A DNA stretch of 64,000 bases from Splendidivirga corallicola (lineage in GTDB: Bacteria; Bacteroidota; Bacteroidia; Cytophagales; Cyclobacteriaceae): NCBI GenBank assembly GCA_030442035.1, contig JAUJEA010000003.1, positions 682,001-746,000 of the forward strand, written 5' to 3'. Numbering within the stretch: position 1 is the stretch's first letter; the number at the start of each line of letters is the position of its first letter. The notes under the pieces are model-generated. The model worked only from the letters and a program-made list of their open reading frames with translations, did not search any database and was not told the DNA's origin. The translations under genes and the position numbers were made by a program. Of this stretch, positions 56,463-64,000 are shown piece after piece.

Positions 56463-57173
56463 ATGAACAAACATGTTTTAAATCAACCCTCCTGTGCTAA
56501 TTGTGACAGAGAAAATGATTTGTTCTGTGCTCTCAACAAAAGTGAAAAAGAACATCTGTCCGATACCAAGCGAATGAATTTTTACAAAAAAGGGCAGGTG
56601 ATTTTCTATGATAACCATTTCCCGTATTGTCTATACTGTATTCACGATGGTAAGGTAAAGGTGACGAAAATGGGTGACCAGGGAAAGGAACAAATAGTTC
56701 GTTTGGCAGGCCCCGGAGATTTGTTGGGATACAGGGCCGTTTTAAGCGGAGAAAAATATCGAGGCAGTGCCATTGCAATCGAAGATAGTTATATATGTGC
56801 TCTCTCAAAGGATAAGTTCTTTGAATTATTGGAGAACAATCCTAAGCTTTCCATAAATACTATTCAATTGCTTACCAAAGATTTAAGACAGTCGGAACAG
56901 AAGCTTGCAAGCGTTGTACAAAAAACCGTTAAGGAAAGGTTAGCCGAAACGTTGTTAATGCTGAAGGAACGTTTTGGTGTCAGTTCCGGTGGTACCATAC
57001 TCGATGTGCATTTAACGAGAAGGGAAATTGGCGATATTGCAGGAATGACAACCGAAACAGTCATAAGAACGTTGTCGGATTTTAATAAGGAAAAGATAGT
57101 CAGACTGAACGGAAAGAAGATCGAATTGCTTGATATTCCAAGGCTGGCTTTAATGGCGAATTTGGAGGACTGA
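56463..57173 (+). CDS. Fnr-like Crp-family regulator with N-terminal cysteines
   Basis: The 236-residue protein has a cyclic-nucleotide-binding-like beta-barrel (FYKKGQVIFYDNHFP, IVRLAGPGDLLGYRAVLSGE), a dimerisation helix and an HTH TRREIGDIAGMTTETVIRTL. N-terminal C11, C14 and C22, plus C56 and C59, could hold an oxygen-sensing Fe-S cluster as in Fnr, though the spacing differs from E. coli Fnr. Its divergence from the moaCB gene suggests control of molybdoenzyme or anaerobic functions; this is inferred. Confidence 0.88.
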   Translation: MNKHVLNQPSCANCDRENDLFCALNKSEKEHLSDTKRMNFYKKGQVIFYDNHFPYCLYCIHDGKVKVTKMGDQGKEQIVRLAGPGDLLGYRAVLSGEKYRGSAIAIEDSYICALSKDKFFELLENNPKLSINTIQLLTKDLRQSEQKLASVVQKTVKERLAETLLMLKERFGVSSGGTILDVHLTRREIGDIAGMTTETVIRTLSDFNKEKIVRLNGKKIELLDIPRLALMANLED

Positions 57174-57553
57174 GTTTTCGAAAGATTTTTTAAACTACGA
57201 TGTCCTGTAAGGACTAGAAAGATTCTCTCTACAGATTTTGTGCAGTAGGTACAGCATATCATCCCTATGGGACTGGCATGTTTTATCACGCTTTGCTATA
57301 AAGATTAAATGTCTCTGACATAATGAAAAGCCGAAACACTGCAATATAATTTTTGCATTAGCTCATCTTTTCATCAATTTAATATAATTCCAAGAATTTG
57401 TAGAATTAATCCAAAGAAAAACCAAACTGATAATGGCATCAACGCTGTACAATGCTGTTCAAGCTGGTTTAGAGATGTCTTGTTGAGTCAACTTTTATTG
57501 GAAAGGCATAGACAAATTAAGAATACATAATTTGCTTGTAACTTCTTTCAATT
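57174..57553. repeat. Intergenic region with degenerate palindromic repeat
   Basis: No gene seen. At about 57195-57280 there are two small palindromes, GTCCTGTAAGGAC (57202-57214) and TCCCTATGGGA (57262-57272), joined by a CTCTACAGATTTTGTGCAG stretch. This looks like a worn copy of the short intergenic repeats with CCCTACGGG-type cores often seen between genes in Bacteroidota. The region also lies between convergent genes. Confidence 0.35.
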
Positions 57554-58069
57554 TTAAAACTCATTCTTTTTATTGAGATCCACACCATCGTAAAACCCCA
57601 GATCTTTATCTTTAAGTAGTTTGATCCAAAAAGCGATTTGCCCTGTGTGATAAGAATAATGTTCTACAACATGCAAGACAATGCCTATTCCCGAAAAGTT
57701 AAAACCCTGTACAGACCTGGTTTGTAACAAGTTCTTTTGACTGGCATTCTTAATAACCTCATTAGCCTTACTTACTGTTGAGACGAGTTTTTCCAACAAA
57801 ACAGATTTGCTAAATCCTCCGGTTGCCTGAAATTCTTCATCTCGTTGCCGATTGTCCTCAGTTTCCCCCAATGATGCAATAATATACTGTGTGATATTCC
57901 CACAGAGGTGTAGCAACAGATTTCCAACACTGTTCGATGATTGATTTGGTCTTTGCCATATTTCTTCCTCATTCAATTCCTGAAGGCATTTTTCGATCTT
58001 GACCGTATTCTCATCCATTCTATAAACGGATTGAGAAAGAAATTCACCGATCCAGGTAGTTTGATTCAT
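57554..58069 (-). CDS. DinB-family metal-binding protein (DUF1572-like)
   Basis: The 171-residue four-helix-bundle protein has the three DinB metal-ligand histidines: H54 (LLLHLCGN), H137 and H141 (VVEHYSYHTGQIAFW). Such proteins often act as thiol-dependent transferases or are uncharacterised. It overlaps the end of the GNAT gene by 26 bp, so both are translated from one message. Confidence 0.88.
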   Translation of the reverse strand: MNQTTWIGEFLSQSVYRMDENTVKIEKCLQELNEEEIWQRPNQSSNSVGNLLLHLCGNITQYIIASLGETEDNRQRDEEFQATGGFSKSVLLEKLVSTVSKANEVIKNASQKNLLQTRSVQGFNFSGIGIVLHVVEHYSYHTGQIAFWIKLLKDKDLGFYDGVDLNKKNEF

Positions 58070-58607
58070 TTGTCAGCATTTTTTTATAAACAACACAATC
58101 TTTTAAGTGATCATATGCCAGCATACGGGAATGTTCGAAAGTGGCAACTTTACTCATCCCAATTTTCTTCATAACATTCTGTGATTTTTCATTGGAACAG
58201 GGAGTGAAGGCCAGAATTTCTTTAAGATCCAGCGCTTTAAATCCATATTCTAAACAAGCTTTGGCTCCCTCTGTGGCATAACCAAAATTCCATGCAGCTC
58301 TTTTAATTCTCCAGCCAATGTCCACACAAGGTGTAAAATCACTTTCGAAAGTTTGATACTTAAGTCCTATGAATCCAATGAACTCCTGATCATTCAACTT
58401 TTCTACCGCGTAATAAGTAAAGCCGTGATCCTCAAAATGATTCAGAAAGATGCTCACAAGGCTTTTTGATTCTTCATCGGTTAGTATTCGGGGGAAAAAT
58501 TCCATCACCGCCTCATCCTTATTCATGTCGATGAATGGATCAATATCCGATTCCTTCCAATTTCTAAGTCCCAAACGGTCTGTAGAAATAATATATGCAC
58601 TCATCAA
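58044..58607 (-). CDS. GNAT acetyltransferase (RimJ/RimL type)
   Basis: The 187-residue protein is a GNAT of the ribosomal-protein N-acetyltransferase subgroup: N-terminal TDRLGLRNWKESDIDPFIDMN, FIGFIGLKYQTFESDFTPCVDIGWRI, AWNFGYATEGAKACLEYGF (acetyl-CoA site) and the C-terminal NVMKKIGM. The acceptor is unknown. It is first in a two-gene unit with the DinB protein. Confidence 0.9.
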   Translation of the reverse strand: MMSAYIISTDRLGLRNWKESDIDPFIDMNKDEAVMEFFPRILTDEESKSLVSIFLNHFEDHGFTYYAVEKLNDQEFIGFIGLKYQTFESDFTPCVDIGWRIKRAAWNFGYATEGAKACLEYGFKALDLKEILAFTPCSNEKSQNVMKKIGMSKVATFEHSRMLAYDHLKDCVVYKKMLTNESNYLDR

Positions 58608-58657
58608 TCCTCGAGATTTACAATGTAGGATGTAATTTAGTGAAGATATGGAGTGAT

Positions 58658-58686
58658 AAAAAACGGCAGCTACAAAAGTAGCCGCC
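58658..58686 (-). terminator. Intrinsic terminator downstream of the ExbB/MotA-like gene (minus strand)
   Basis: Stem GGCAGCTAC (58665-58673) with GTAGCCGCC (58678-58686), one mismatch and a 4-nt loop, is followed on the minus strand by six U. It lies 165 nt after the ExbB-like stop, so the message has a long 3' end. Confidence 0.72.
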
Positions 58687-58739
58687 TAAAGGATTCATAA
58701 GCTAACCATGCAACTGAATCCATCCTTTAAACTATAAGA

Positions 58740-58800
58740 ATTTTTGACCTTCGGAGTTTTAGGAAATTTGTTAATACCGATGTAGCATGTAGGGCATATC
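58740..58800. repeat. Degenerate intergenic repeat copy
   Basis: A GACCTTCGGAGTTTTAGG segment followed by TTGTTAATACCGATGTAGCA looks like the same class of short intergenic repeat as the region at 57195-57280. It lies in the 3' untranslated part of the ExbB-like message. Assignment is by resemblance only. Confidence 0.3.
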
Positions 58801-58850
58801 TTCTATCCATATGAATACAGATGGTCTTGACTAAAAAGAATGACGAAAGC

Positions 58851-59240
58851 TTATTGATTTGAAATACCTTTTTTGATCAATCCATCCAAACCAAGCCATA
58901 ATAAATAGGAGATAATAAAAATAATGGCGCCATAGATCGTGGTGATCATAGAAACTTTTAATCCGCCTGCAAGCATCTCCTGTGGAATGGAGCCACCAAG
59001 GTTTTCAATAGAATCAAAAGCCGAATACAATCCAATAAGCTGTCCCAAAATACCAACTACCAAAGCACACAAACCAAAAGATTTAATATAAGTGAGTTTG
59101 TGTCTTAATTGGTCAATGTCATTAATTTTATTTTTACCAATACTGAGGCCATGAAATACGGCAATGGCTAAAATGGTGATTAGGAACAAGGTTAAGATGC
59201 CCATAAACAATGGCCCACCCATGTAAAATAATTCTGTCAT
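58851..59240 (-). CDS. MotA/TolQ/ExbB-like proton channel protein, short and unpartnered
   Basis: A 129-residue protein with three membrane helices: LFMGILTLFLITILAIAVFHGL, SFGLCALVVGILGQLIGLYSAF and ISMI-like VSMITTIYGAIIFIISYLLW. The conserved MotA_ExbB core is present (GILGQLIGLYSAF...GGLKVSMITTIYGAII). ExbB and TolQ are usually longer and sit beside an ExbD/TolR gene, which is missing here. It may be a variant without classical energy transduction. Confidence 0.7.
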   Translation of the reverse strand: MTELFYMGGPLFMGILTLFLITILAIAVFHGLSIGKNKINDIDQLRHKLTYIKSFGLCALVVGILGQLIGLYSAFDSIENLGGSIPQEMLAGGLKVSMITTIYGAIIFIISYLLWLGLDGLIKKGISNQ

Positions 59241-59389
59241 AATTTTATCAAATTTAGTATAACAATGTCAGAATCAAAGCTAGGACTGAGGCCGGGATGT
59301 GGCAAGGTAGAATCCATGGATAAACCTGTATTTCGTCGACATTTGTCTATTTATTGCGATGAATTAAACAAATTTGCAAGCAAAAGCCT

Positions 59390-60142
59390 ATGAAGATTTT
59401 TTTGCATGTATTGTTTTGGCTACTGGCTGGTCTCGTTCTGACGATCATTTTTGGAAGGTCCTATCATAGTTATATCCATGCTTTCTATTTTGTATCATTT
59501 TTATTGCCTGTGGTGTTGGCAACATCCTATTTTTTTAACTATTATCTGGTTCCGCAATATCTTTTAAAAAGAAGGTATCCCAAATTCATCTTGTATTTCA
59601 TTTACACGATCATTATCTCAATGTATCTGGAAATGGTGGTTATCACCATTGCTTTTATATTCCTTGCCAACTATGACATTGCCAACATGGGGCCTGTCGC
59701 ATCGGATGTCTTTATCCTGGCCACAACGCTTTACCTTATCGTGTTCCTTAAAGCTTTTGTCTTGCTGGTACGTCAGTCATTTCATAAAGAGCGCACCATT
59801 GAGATGATGGCTGATGAAAAAAGTAAAATGCAAAAAGGTTATTTATCGGTAAAATCTGATCGCAAAACCAGCAAGATAGCTTTTGATGAGATCACCTTTA
59901 TTGAAAGCCTGGGAGATTATGTCAAAATTAATCAGATATCGGGAGAGGTCATTATTACTAAAGAAAAGATAAGCAAACTGCAGGAGCGTTTGCCTGATCT
60001 TTTTCTTAGGATCCATCGTTCCTTTATTATCCATACCGGTAAAGTAGCTTCTTACTCAAAGGAAGCGGTTGTCATTGGCGAGCAAAATTTACCTATCAGC
60101 AGAACTTACAAGCAAAATGCTTTAACTATTCTGGGCAAGTAG
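59390..60142 (+). CDS. Membrane-anchored LytTR transcriptional regulator
   Basis: The 250-residue protein has four N-terminal membrane helices (about residues 4-125), a short linker, and a LytTR DNA-binding domain (about 150-248) with ITFIESLGDYVKINQISGE and FLRIHRSFIIHTGKVASYS. It is a one-component membrane regulator: it has no receiver domain and no kinase beside it. The ExbB-like gene is divergent, 149 bp away, and is a candidate target. Confidence 0.88.
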   Translation: MKIFLHVLFWLLAGLVLTIIFGRSYHSYIHAFYFVSFLLPVVLATSYFFNYYLVPQYLLKRRYPKFILYFIYTIIISMYLEMVVITIAFIFLANYDIANMGPVASDVFILATTLYLIVFLKAFVLLVRQSFHKERTIEMMADEKSKMQKGYLSVKSDRKTSKIAFDEITFIESLGDYVKINQISGEVIITKEKISKLQERLPDLFLRIHRSFIIHTGKVASYSKEAVVIGEQNLPISRTYKQNALTILGK

Positions 60143-60213
60143 AATTAGTAATGAATAATTAGCAATAGGTTTGATGTTCTTATTGTTCATTACTCATTAT
60201 TAATTACTAATTC
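60142..60213. repeat. Long inverted repeat between the LytTR and HD-domain genes
   Basis: Arms GAATTAGTAATGAATAAT (60142-60159) and ATTATTAATTACTAATTC (60196-60213) match at 17 of 18 positions around a 36-nt loop. It lies between convergent genes and could act as a rho-independent-like or RNA-stabilising hairpin. It may also be a member of an AT-rich intergenic palindrome family. Confidence 0.6.
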
Positions 60214-60242
60214 CTCTTAACATGACAAAGTGAAACTAATGG

Positions 60243-60932
60243 CTATTGGGTTTGAAAGAAGAACCTTTCTCCTACTTCATTGTAGAATTGTTCCAGGAAA
60301 TGTTCCATAAAATCATGGCGTTTCCGGGCCATTTCTCTTCCCGTGTTGGTGTTCATTTTATCTTTAAGCAATAGCAGTTTTTCATAAAAATGATTGATGG
60401 TTGGCGCTGTACTTTTCTTATACTCTTCCTTGGTCATGTTGAGTTTTGGGGGTATTTCGGGATCATAGATAAGCCTGTTTTTAAAACCACCATAGTTGAA
60501 CGCCCTGGCAATACCAATGGCACCCATGGCATCTAGCCGGTCGGCGTCTTGTACCACATCCAATTCTTTTGAAGAAAAAGTTCTTTCAAAATTTCCTCCC
60601 TTGAATGACACGTGTTCGATGATGTTTTTCACATGATCAATAATACTTTTATCCACATCAATAGTTTCTAAAAATGAAGTTGCTTTGGCCGGCCCAATGG
60701 TTTCATCTCCTCTATGGAACTTGGCATCGGCAATATCATGGAGCAAAGCACCTAATTCCACTACCAGCACATCAACATTTTCCTTTTGCGCCATTTGTTG
60801 ACTGGTTTTCCAGACCCTTTTAATATGCCACCAATCATGTCCTCCCTCAGCTTCCGAAAGTTCTTCCCGTACAAAAGCAATGGTCTTTTGTATGATGTCT
60901 TCTTTATCCATTTTGTTTTCCCCTTTTGTCAA
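60243..60932 (-). CDS. HD-domain phosphohydrolase
   Basis: The 229-residue protein has a typical HD superfamily layout: H32/H36 region GGHDWWHIKRVW, the HD pair in GALLHDIADAKFH (H65 D66), and DADRLDAMGAIGIAR with the last metal-binding Asp. It resembles the YedJ-like subgroup of metal-dependent phosphohydrolases; the natural substrate is unknown. Met 8 is an alternative start. It follows the M28 peptidase gene by 24 bp. Confidence 0.92.
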   Translation of the reverse strand: MTKGENKMDKEDIIQKTIAFVREELSEAEGGHDWWHIKRVWKTSQQMAQKENVDVLVVELGALLHDIADAKFHRGDETIGPAKATSFLETIDVDKSIIDHVKNIIEHVSFKGGNFERTFSSKELDVVQDADRLDAMGAIGIARAFNYGGFKNRLIYDPEIPPKLNMTKEEYKKSTAPTINHFYEKLLLLKDKMNTNTGREMARKRHDFMEHFLEQFYNEVGERFFFQTQ

Positions 60933-60956
60933 TAAGGATGGTGTGTTTATAGGTTT

Positions 60957-63239
60957 TTAAAATGTTATTGTTCTTTTTATCTGTGTCGTATTGCTTATAT
61001 AACCCGGTCCCGGAATAATAGATGCGGGCATTTTTTTCGAAATTTCCCCTGGAATGCCCATGGATCTTTCTATCAAAGTAAAATGATGATTAGCGTTACT
61101 TTCCATACGGATTTTCATCCTTAATCCGTCTTTTGGTGGCGCAGTAAACCTGACATAAGTCTGCTGGTTAGCGTTACCATTTGTTGCCGGGAACTTTCGG
61201 TCAATGATCTGATTGATGGCCGTGTTTTCCGGAAAATACATTTCAAAGCTTGCAGTATTTTGAGCTGGTACTATTTCCAATTCCATAACCCTTTGGTCAT
61301 TTATTAATGTATCGGACAATACGTTCACATTTCCGACGGTTGTCTCTACCAGTGGAGCTTCCCCTTTCCAGTAACGTCTGTTACTATTGGGATAAAATTC
61401 AGGAAAGCTTTCCTTTTGGTCTGCCTGGATGAATTGAGCGTTCCATTCATCCAGGTTTTTGTTTCCGGATATCCAATATGCATTTTGATTATCAGCATCC
61501 ACCGCATACATTAAATTGGTCTGTAATGGGTGTGATTCATTATAATCTGAGTACAAATGGGCCAGTACTAATCCGGCTATGGTAAACCCAGCTGCAACCC
61601 ATAAAATTAATCTGTTGCCCAGACGCTGGATGGAACTAAGTGACGGGATCAACAGGGGCATTGAAAGAAGTATAATTCCTAAAGCAGCAAAAGGAAGTGT
61701 AATGGTGAAAATAATAAAAAGTGTATAAGCCAGGGGGATCCACAAACTTAATATTGGAGCAAACAAAACAATTTGTAATGACCCGCAGGTTACCGGGCTG
61801 TGTTCTTCTCTGAGATTTAATGATAAAGTAATAAGATAAACAATGAAAATGCAGATAAGCGGAAAGTATAAAATATAAGCACCTGTATTCAAGTAGACTT
61901 TGAAAACAACCATTAATATCAGATGGAAAAACAAAGCCCCAAAGAACAAAGATTCATGAGTATATCGCTTGCTTGCCCAGTGATAACACAATCCGAACGA
62001 CAATAGGGCAGTTCCTAGAACCGATAATTGATAGAAATTGGCATTGTAAAAATTTGCTGCATAGAAATTGCTATAGTATGGGTATGCCAGAAGAATTCCC
62101 TTTTGTAACAACCAGGTGAGTCCAATACCCAATAGAAAGCAGATAAGAAATAATCCGAATCCGATAAATAAATGTCCTATTTTAATCCGACGTTTTCTAT
62201 AGCCCATGATCAATATAACTAGGAACAGCAGTCCAGTAAGTACCATAAGGGGAACATCCCAGGAAATGGGATAGATGACCAGCCAGTTTGCGATCAGGTT
62301 AAAGAAAATGGCATCATCCTCTTTGGTATTGGTCAAATCAATATTTCCAAAATGTTGTAACAGGCCCAATAAATGTACACCATGATGCTGTATACTTCCC
62401 TGATTGATATTTTCCGGTGTATCCGTCATGCTATGATAATTGGAGAAACCTTCTACAAAGGCTGCGTTCAATCCGGAAATACCACTATTTCTGAACATAC
62501 TAAAGTCCGTATCATTGGGCATCACTTTATATACTTCATAAGCAAATGAATTGGCTAATGGATATTTTGCAGCTTTCTTAAATTGCCTGATGATCCAACC
62601 ATTGTCCTCCGACAACTCAAAAGTCAGGCTGACGCCACTATTCCCGCGGGCCTCAAAATTCAGGATCATACCGATATCCTTTAGATCTTCGTGATGCACA
62701 AAAGCCTCGGCTCCCAATAAGCCGACTTCTTCAAGATCTGTGATCAAAAACAGTACATCGTTTTTTAGAGGGCCGGTTTCCTTTAAAGCGCGGATCGATT
62801 CAAGAATCGCCACCACACCTGCTCCATCATCTGCCGCGCCTGGTGTGTTTGGTTGTGAATCGTAATGACTCATAACCAGAATAGTTTTATTCGAGGAGGT
62901 ACCTTTTAATTTGGCCAAAATGTTGATGGCCTGGCCTCCGGAAATAAAGCGTCTACCAGCCCTTGCTCCTACCTGGGTTGTTGTAGAAGTTTCTAATCCA
63001 AGCTTTTGAAACTCATCAATAATATAATTTCTTACTGCCTCATGCTCTGCACTTCCGGCACTATGAGGCTCCCTGGCGATTACCTGGAGATGGGTCATAG
63101 CTCTTTCAGCAGAGAAGGTTTTGGGATCACTGGTTGCGGGTGTTGCTTTGGGTGGATTGTAGAGCTTCAATGTTAAAATTGTATATCCCACTAAAAAAAT
63201 GATGATAAGCAGGGCCATTACTTTTCTGGTACCGGGCAT
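60957..63239 (-). CDS. M28-family metallopeptidase with C-terminal membrane domain
   Basis: The 760-residue protein has an N-terminal membrane anchor (about 8-25) and an M28 aminopeptidase domain (about 45-310). Zinc-site residues are visible in SHYDSQ (H125, D127), GAADDGAG, ITDLEEVGLLGAEAF (E170, E171) and SNYHSMTDTPENI. About eight further membrane helices (about 325-580) and a soluble C-terminal domain follow. The architecture resembles the Pff1-type vacuolar peptidases. The active site faces the periplasm if the anchor is N-in. It heads a two-gene unit with the HD protein. Confidence 0.9.
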   Translation of the reverse strand: MPGTRKVMALLIIIFLVGYTILTLKLYNPPKATPATSDPKTFSAERAMTHLQVIAREPHSAGSAEHEAVRNYIIDEFQKLGLETSTTTQVGARAGRRFISGGQAINILAKLKGTSSNKTILVMSHYDSQPNTPGAADDGAGVVAILESIRALKETGPLKNDVLFLITDLEEVGLLGAEAFVHHEDLKDIGMILNFEARGNSGVSLTFELSEDNGWIIRQFKKAAKYPLANSFAYEVYKVMPNDTDFSMFRNSGISGLNAAFVEGFSNYHSMTDTPENINQGSIQHHGVHLLGLLQHFGNIDLTNTKEDDAIFFNLIANWLVIYPISWDVPLMVLTGLLFLVILIMGYRKRRIKIGHLFIGFGLFLICFLLGIGLTWLLQKGILLAYPYYSNFYAANFYNANFYQLSVLGTALLSFGLCYHWASKRYTHESLFFGALFFHLILMVVFKVYLNTGAYILYFPLICIFIVYLITLSLNLREEHSPVTCGSLQIVLFAPILSLWIPLAYTLFIIFTITLPFAALGIILLSMPLLIPSLSSIQRLGNRLILWVAAGFTIAGLVLAHLYSDYNESHPLQTNLMYAVDADNQNAYWISGNKNLDEWNAQFIQADQKESFPEFYPNSNRRYWKGEAPLVETTVGNVNVLSDTLINDQRVMELEIVPAQNTASFEMYFPENTAINQIIDRKFPATNGNANQQTYVRFTAPPKDGLRMKIRMESNANHHFTLIERSMGIPGEISKKMPASIIPGPGYISNTTQIKRTITF

Positions 63240-63611
63240 AGTGTTTATTTTGGTTAAAGATTAAGCACAAGGTGCGCAATTAAATTAGCATAATTAAAGT
63301 ATCGAAAATTATGCATTAAAAAAATTTTTAGATGTGGTCAGGTAAAACATATGACCATTTGGTTGTTTTAGATCCTTATACTTAGAACAATTGATTCAGA
63401 TGCAAAGGGTTCTTGTATGCTCAAAATAAATGATGTATTTTGGATTTATTTTTTACTGGAAGGAAATATATAACCAGCTTTGAAAATTCCGGTTCTATTA
63501 AAGAGGGTGTAGTCAAAAAGCAGTGAACGTTTTCTTTGACCCATACCAGAATGTCTCAGAACACTTCCAGTTTCTTATCACTAATGTAACTTTTAAGTTA
63601 CCTTCTGCGTT
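63240..63611. other. Intergenic region upstream of the toxin-antitoxin genes
   Basis: A 370-bp AT-rich gap between divergent genes, expected to hold the promoters of the M28 peptidase and of the toxin-antitoxin pair. No gene or clear operator recognised. Confidence 0.3.
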
Positions 63612-63953
63612 ATGGAAAAAATACGTCAGATAATTACATATAAGCATCACTTTGAAGAATTTTTAAGAAAGCAGGACAGGAAAGTACAAGATAAAATCTA
63701 TAAGATTTTGGAAGCCATCGAAATGCTAGAATATGTCCCTGGGAATTACTTAAAGCTCTTAAAGGGAACAGATGGTTTGTATGAAGCCAGAATTCAATTG
63801 GGTAGTAATATCTGGCGAGTTTTCTGTTTTTTCGATAGTGGAAAACTTGTTGTCCTACTAAATGGATTTCAGAAAAAAACGCAGAAAACTCCTAAGAGTG
63901 AAATCAAAAAGGCATTGAAATTGATGAAAGAATATTACAATGAAAAATCCTAA
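63612..63953 (+). CDS. higB: HigB-type (Gp49-like) mRNA-interferase toxin
   Basis: The 113-residue protein fits the phage-derived Gp49/HigB toxin family in the RelE superfamily: FEEFLRKQDRKVQDKIYKIL, LKLLKGTDGLYEARIQLGSNIWRVFCFFD, and LLNGFQKKTQKTPKSEIKKA with the basic active-site region. The toxin comes first, as in higBA loci. The antitoxin gene overlaps its last codons. Confidence 0.9.
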   Translation: MEKIRQIITYKHHFEEFLRKQDRKVQDKIYKILEAIEMLEYVPGNYLKLLKGTDGLYEARIQLGSNIWRVFCFFDSGKLVVLLNGFQKKTQKTPKSEIKKALKLMKEYYNEKS

Positions 63954-64000
63954 TACAAAATCCTGGAAACAGATAAAGGATACCGTTTATGGTAAGAAGG
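63940..64000 (+). CDS. HigA-type antitoxin, N-terminal fragment (cut by window edge)
   Basis: An ATG at 63940 overlaps the toxin stop by 14 bp and starts an open frame (MKNPNTKSWKQIKDTVYGKK) that runs off the window. The position and overlap match the antitoxin of a higBA operon, normally a helix-turn-helix protein. The DNA-binding domain is outside the window, so the assignment rests on context. Confidence 0.6.
   Translation, partial: MKNPNTKSWKQIKDTVYGKK

Overview
The window looks like a chromosomal segment of a member of the Bacteroidota, most likely order Cytophagales and plausibly marine. The pointers are a GldJ gliding/type IX secretion lipoprotein, many lipoproteins with short Bacteroidota-type signal peptides, TAnnTTTG-type -7 promoter elements, LytS/LytTR pairs, a DUF4175 protein, an Ig-like lipoprotein and the Na+/H+ antiporter NhaB. 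The DNA is AT-rich throughout. I saw no rRNA, tRNA, CRISPR array, prophage or intact insertion sequence.

1-8.9 kb: an incomplete Crp/Fnr regulator, a truncated and frameshifted amidohydrolase relic, a DUF2927-type lipoprotein and a large TPR protein. Next comes a gene-free, AT-rich 640-bp gap with two perfect DnaA boxes and several near-matches, which I read as a candidate replication origin. To its right is a minus-strand block: Ig-like lipoprotein, SAM methyltransferase and mnmG. Two perfect 16-bp parS palindromes lie just upstream of mnmG, so this end of the window is very probably origin-proximal.

8.9-31.5 kb: ybeY, an RsbW-like ATPase and a DUF4175 membrane/coiled-coil protein continue the minus-strand block. 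Exonuclease III, comF, gldJ, an alpha/beta hydrolase coupled to a LytS/LytTR two-component system, mfd, a lone COX3-like subunit, a thioredoxin-fold protein, a YfiR-like protein, an SDR, tag, an acyl-CoA ligase and an aromatic amino acid decarboxylase follow. A decayed minus-strand ORF with its own terminator lies near 26.3 kb.

31.9-41.5 kb: two related membrane sensors with HAMP-GAF-coiled coil-PAS layout and no visible output domain. The second is preceded by a YfiR-like gene and followed by a Tll0287-like c-haem lipoprotein, forming an unusual signalling locus. Between the sensors lie yjbQ, a beta-helix lipoprotein and prfA.

41.7-48.4 kb: a MarR regulator with a perfect palindromic operator in its own promoter, followed by a fatty-acid beta-oxidation cluster (fadN, a four-helix-bundle gene, fadA, fadE). 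A 126-bp palindromic element with apparent 10-bp target duplications lies between fadA and fadE.

48.4-64 kb: TerB-like protein, nhaB, a large protein resembling nitronate monooxygenases, nadAB, a moaC-moaB fusion divergent from an Fnr-like regulator with an inverted repeat between them, a GNAT/DinB pair, an ExbB/MotA-like channel protein without a partner, a membrane LytTR regulator, an HD hydrolase, an M28 membrane peptidase, and a HigB-type toxin whose antitoxin runs off the right edge.
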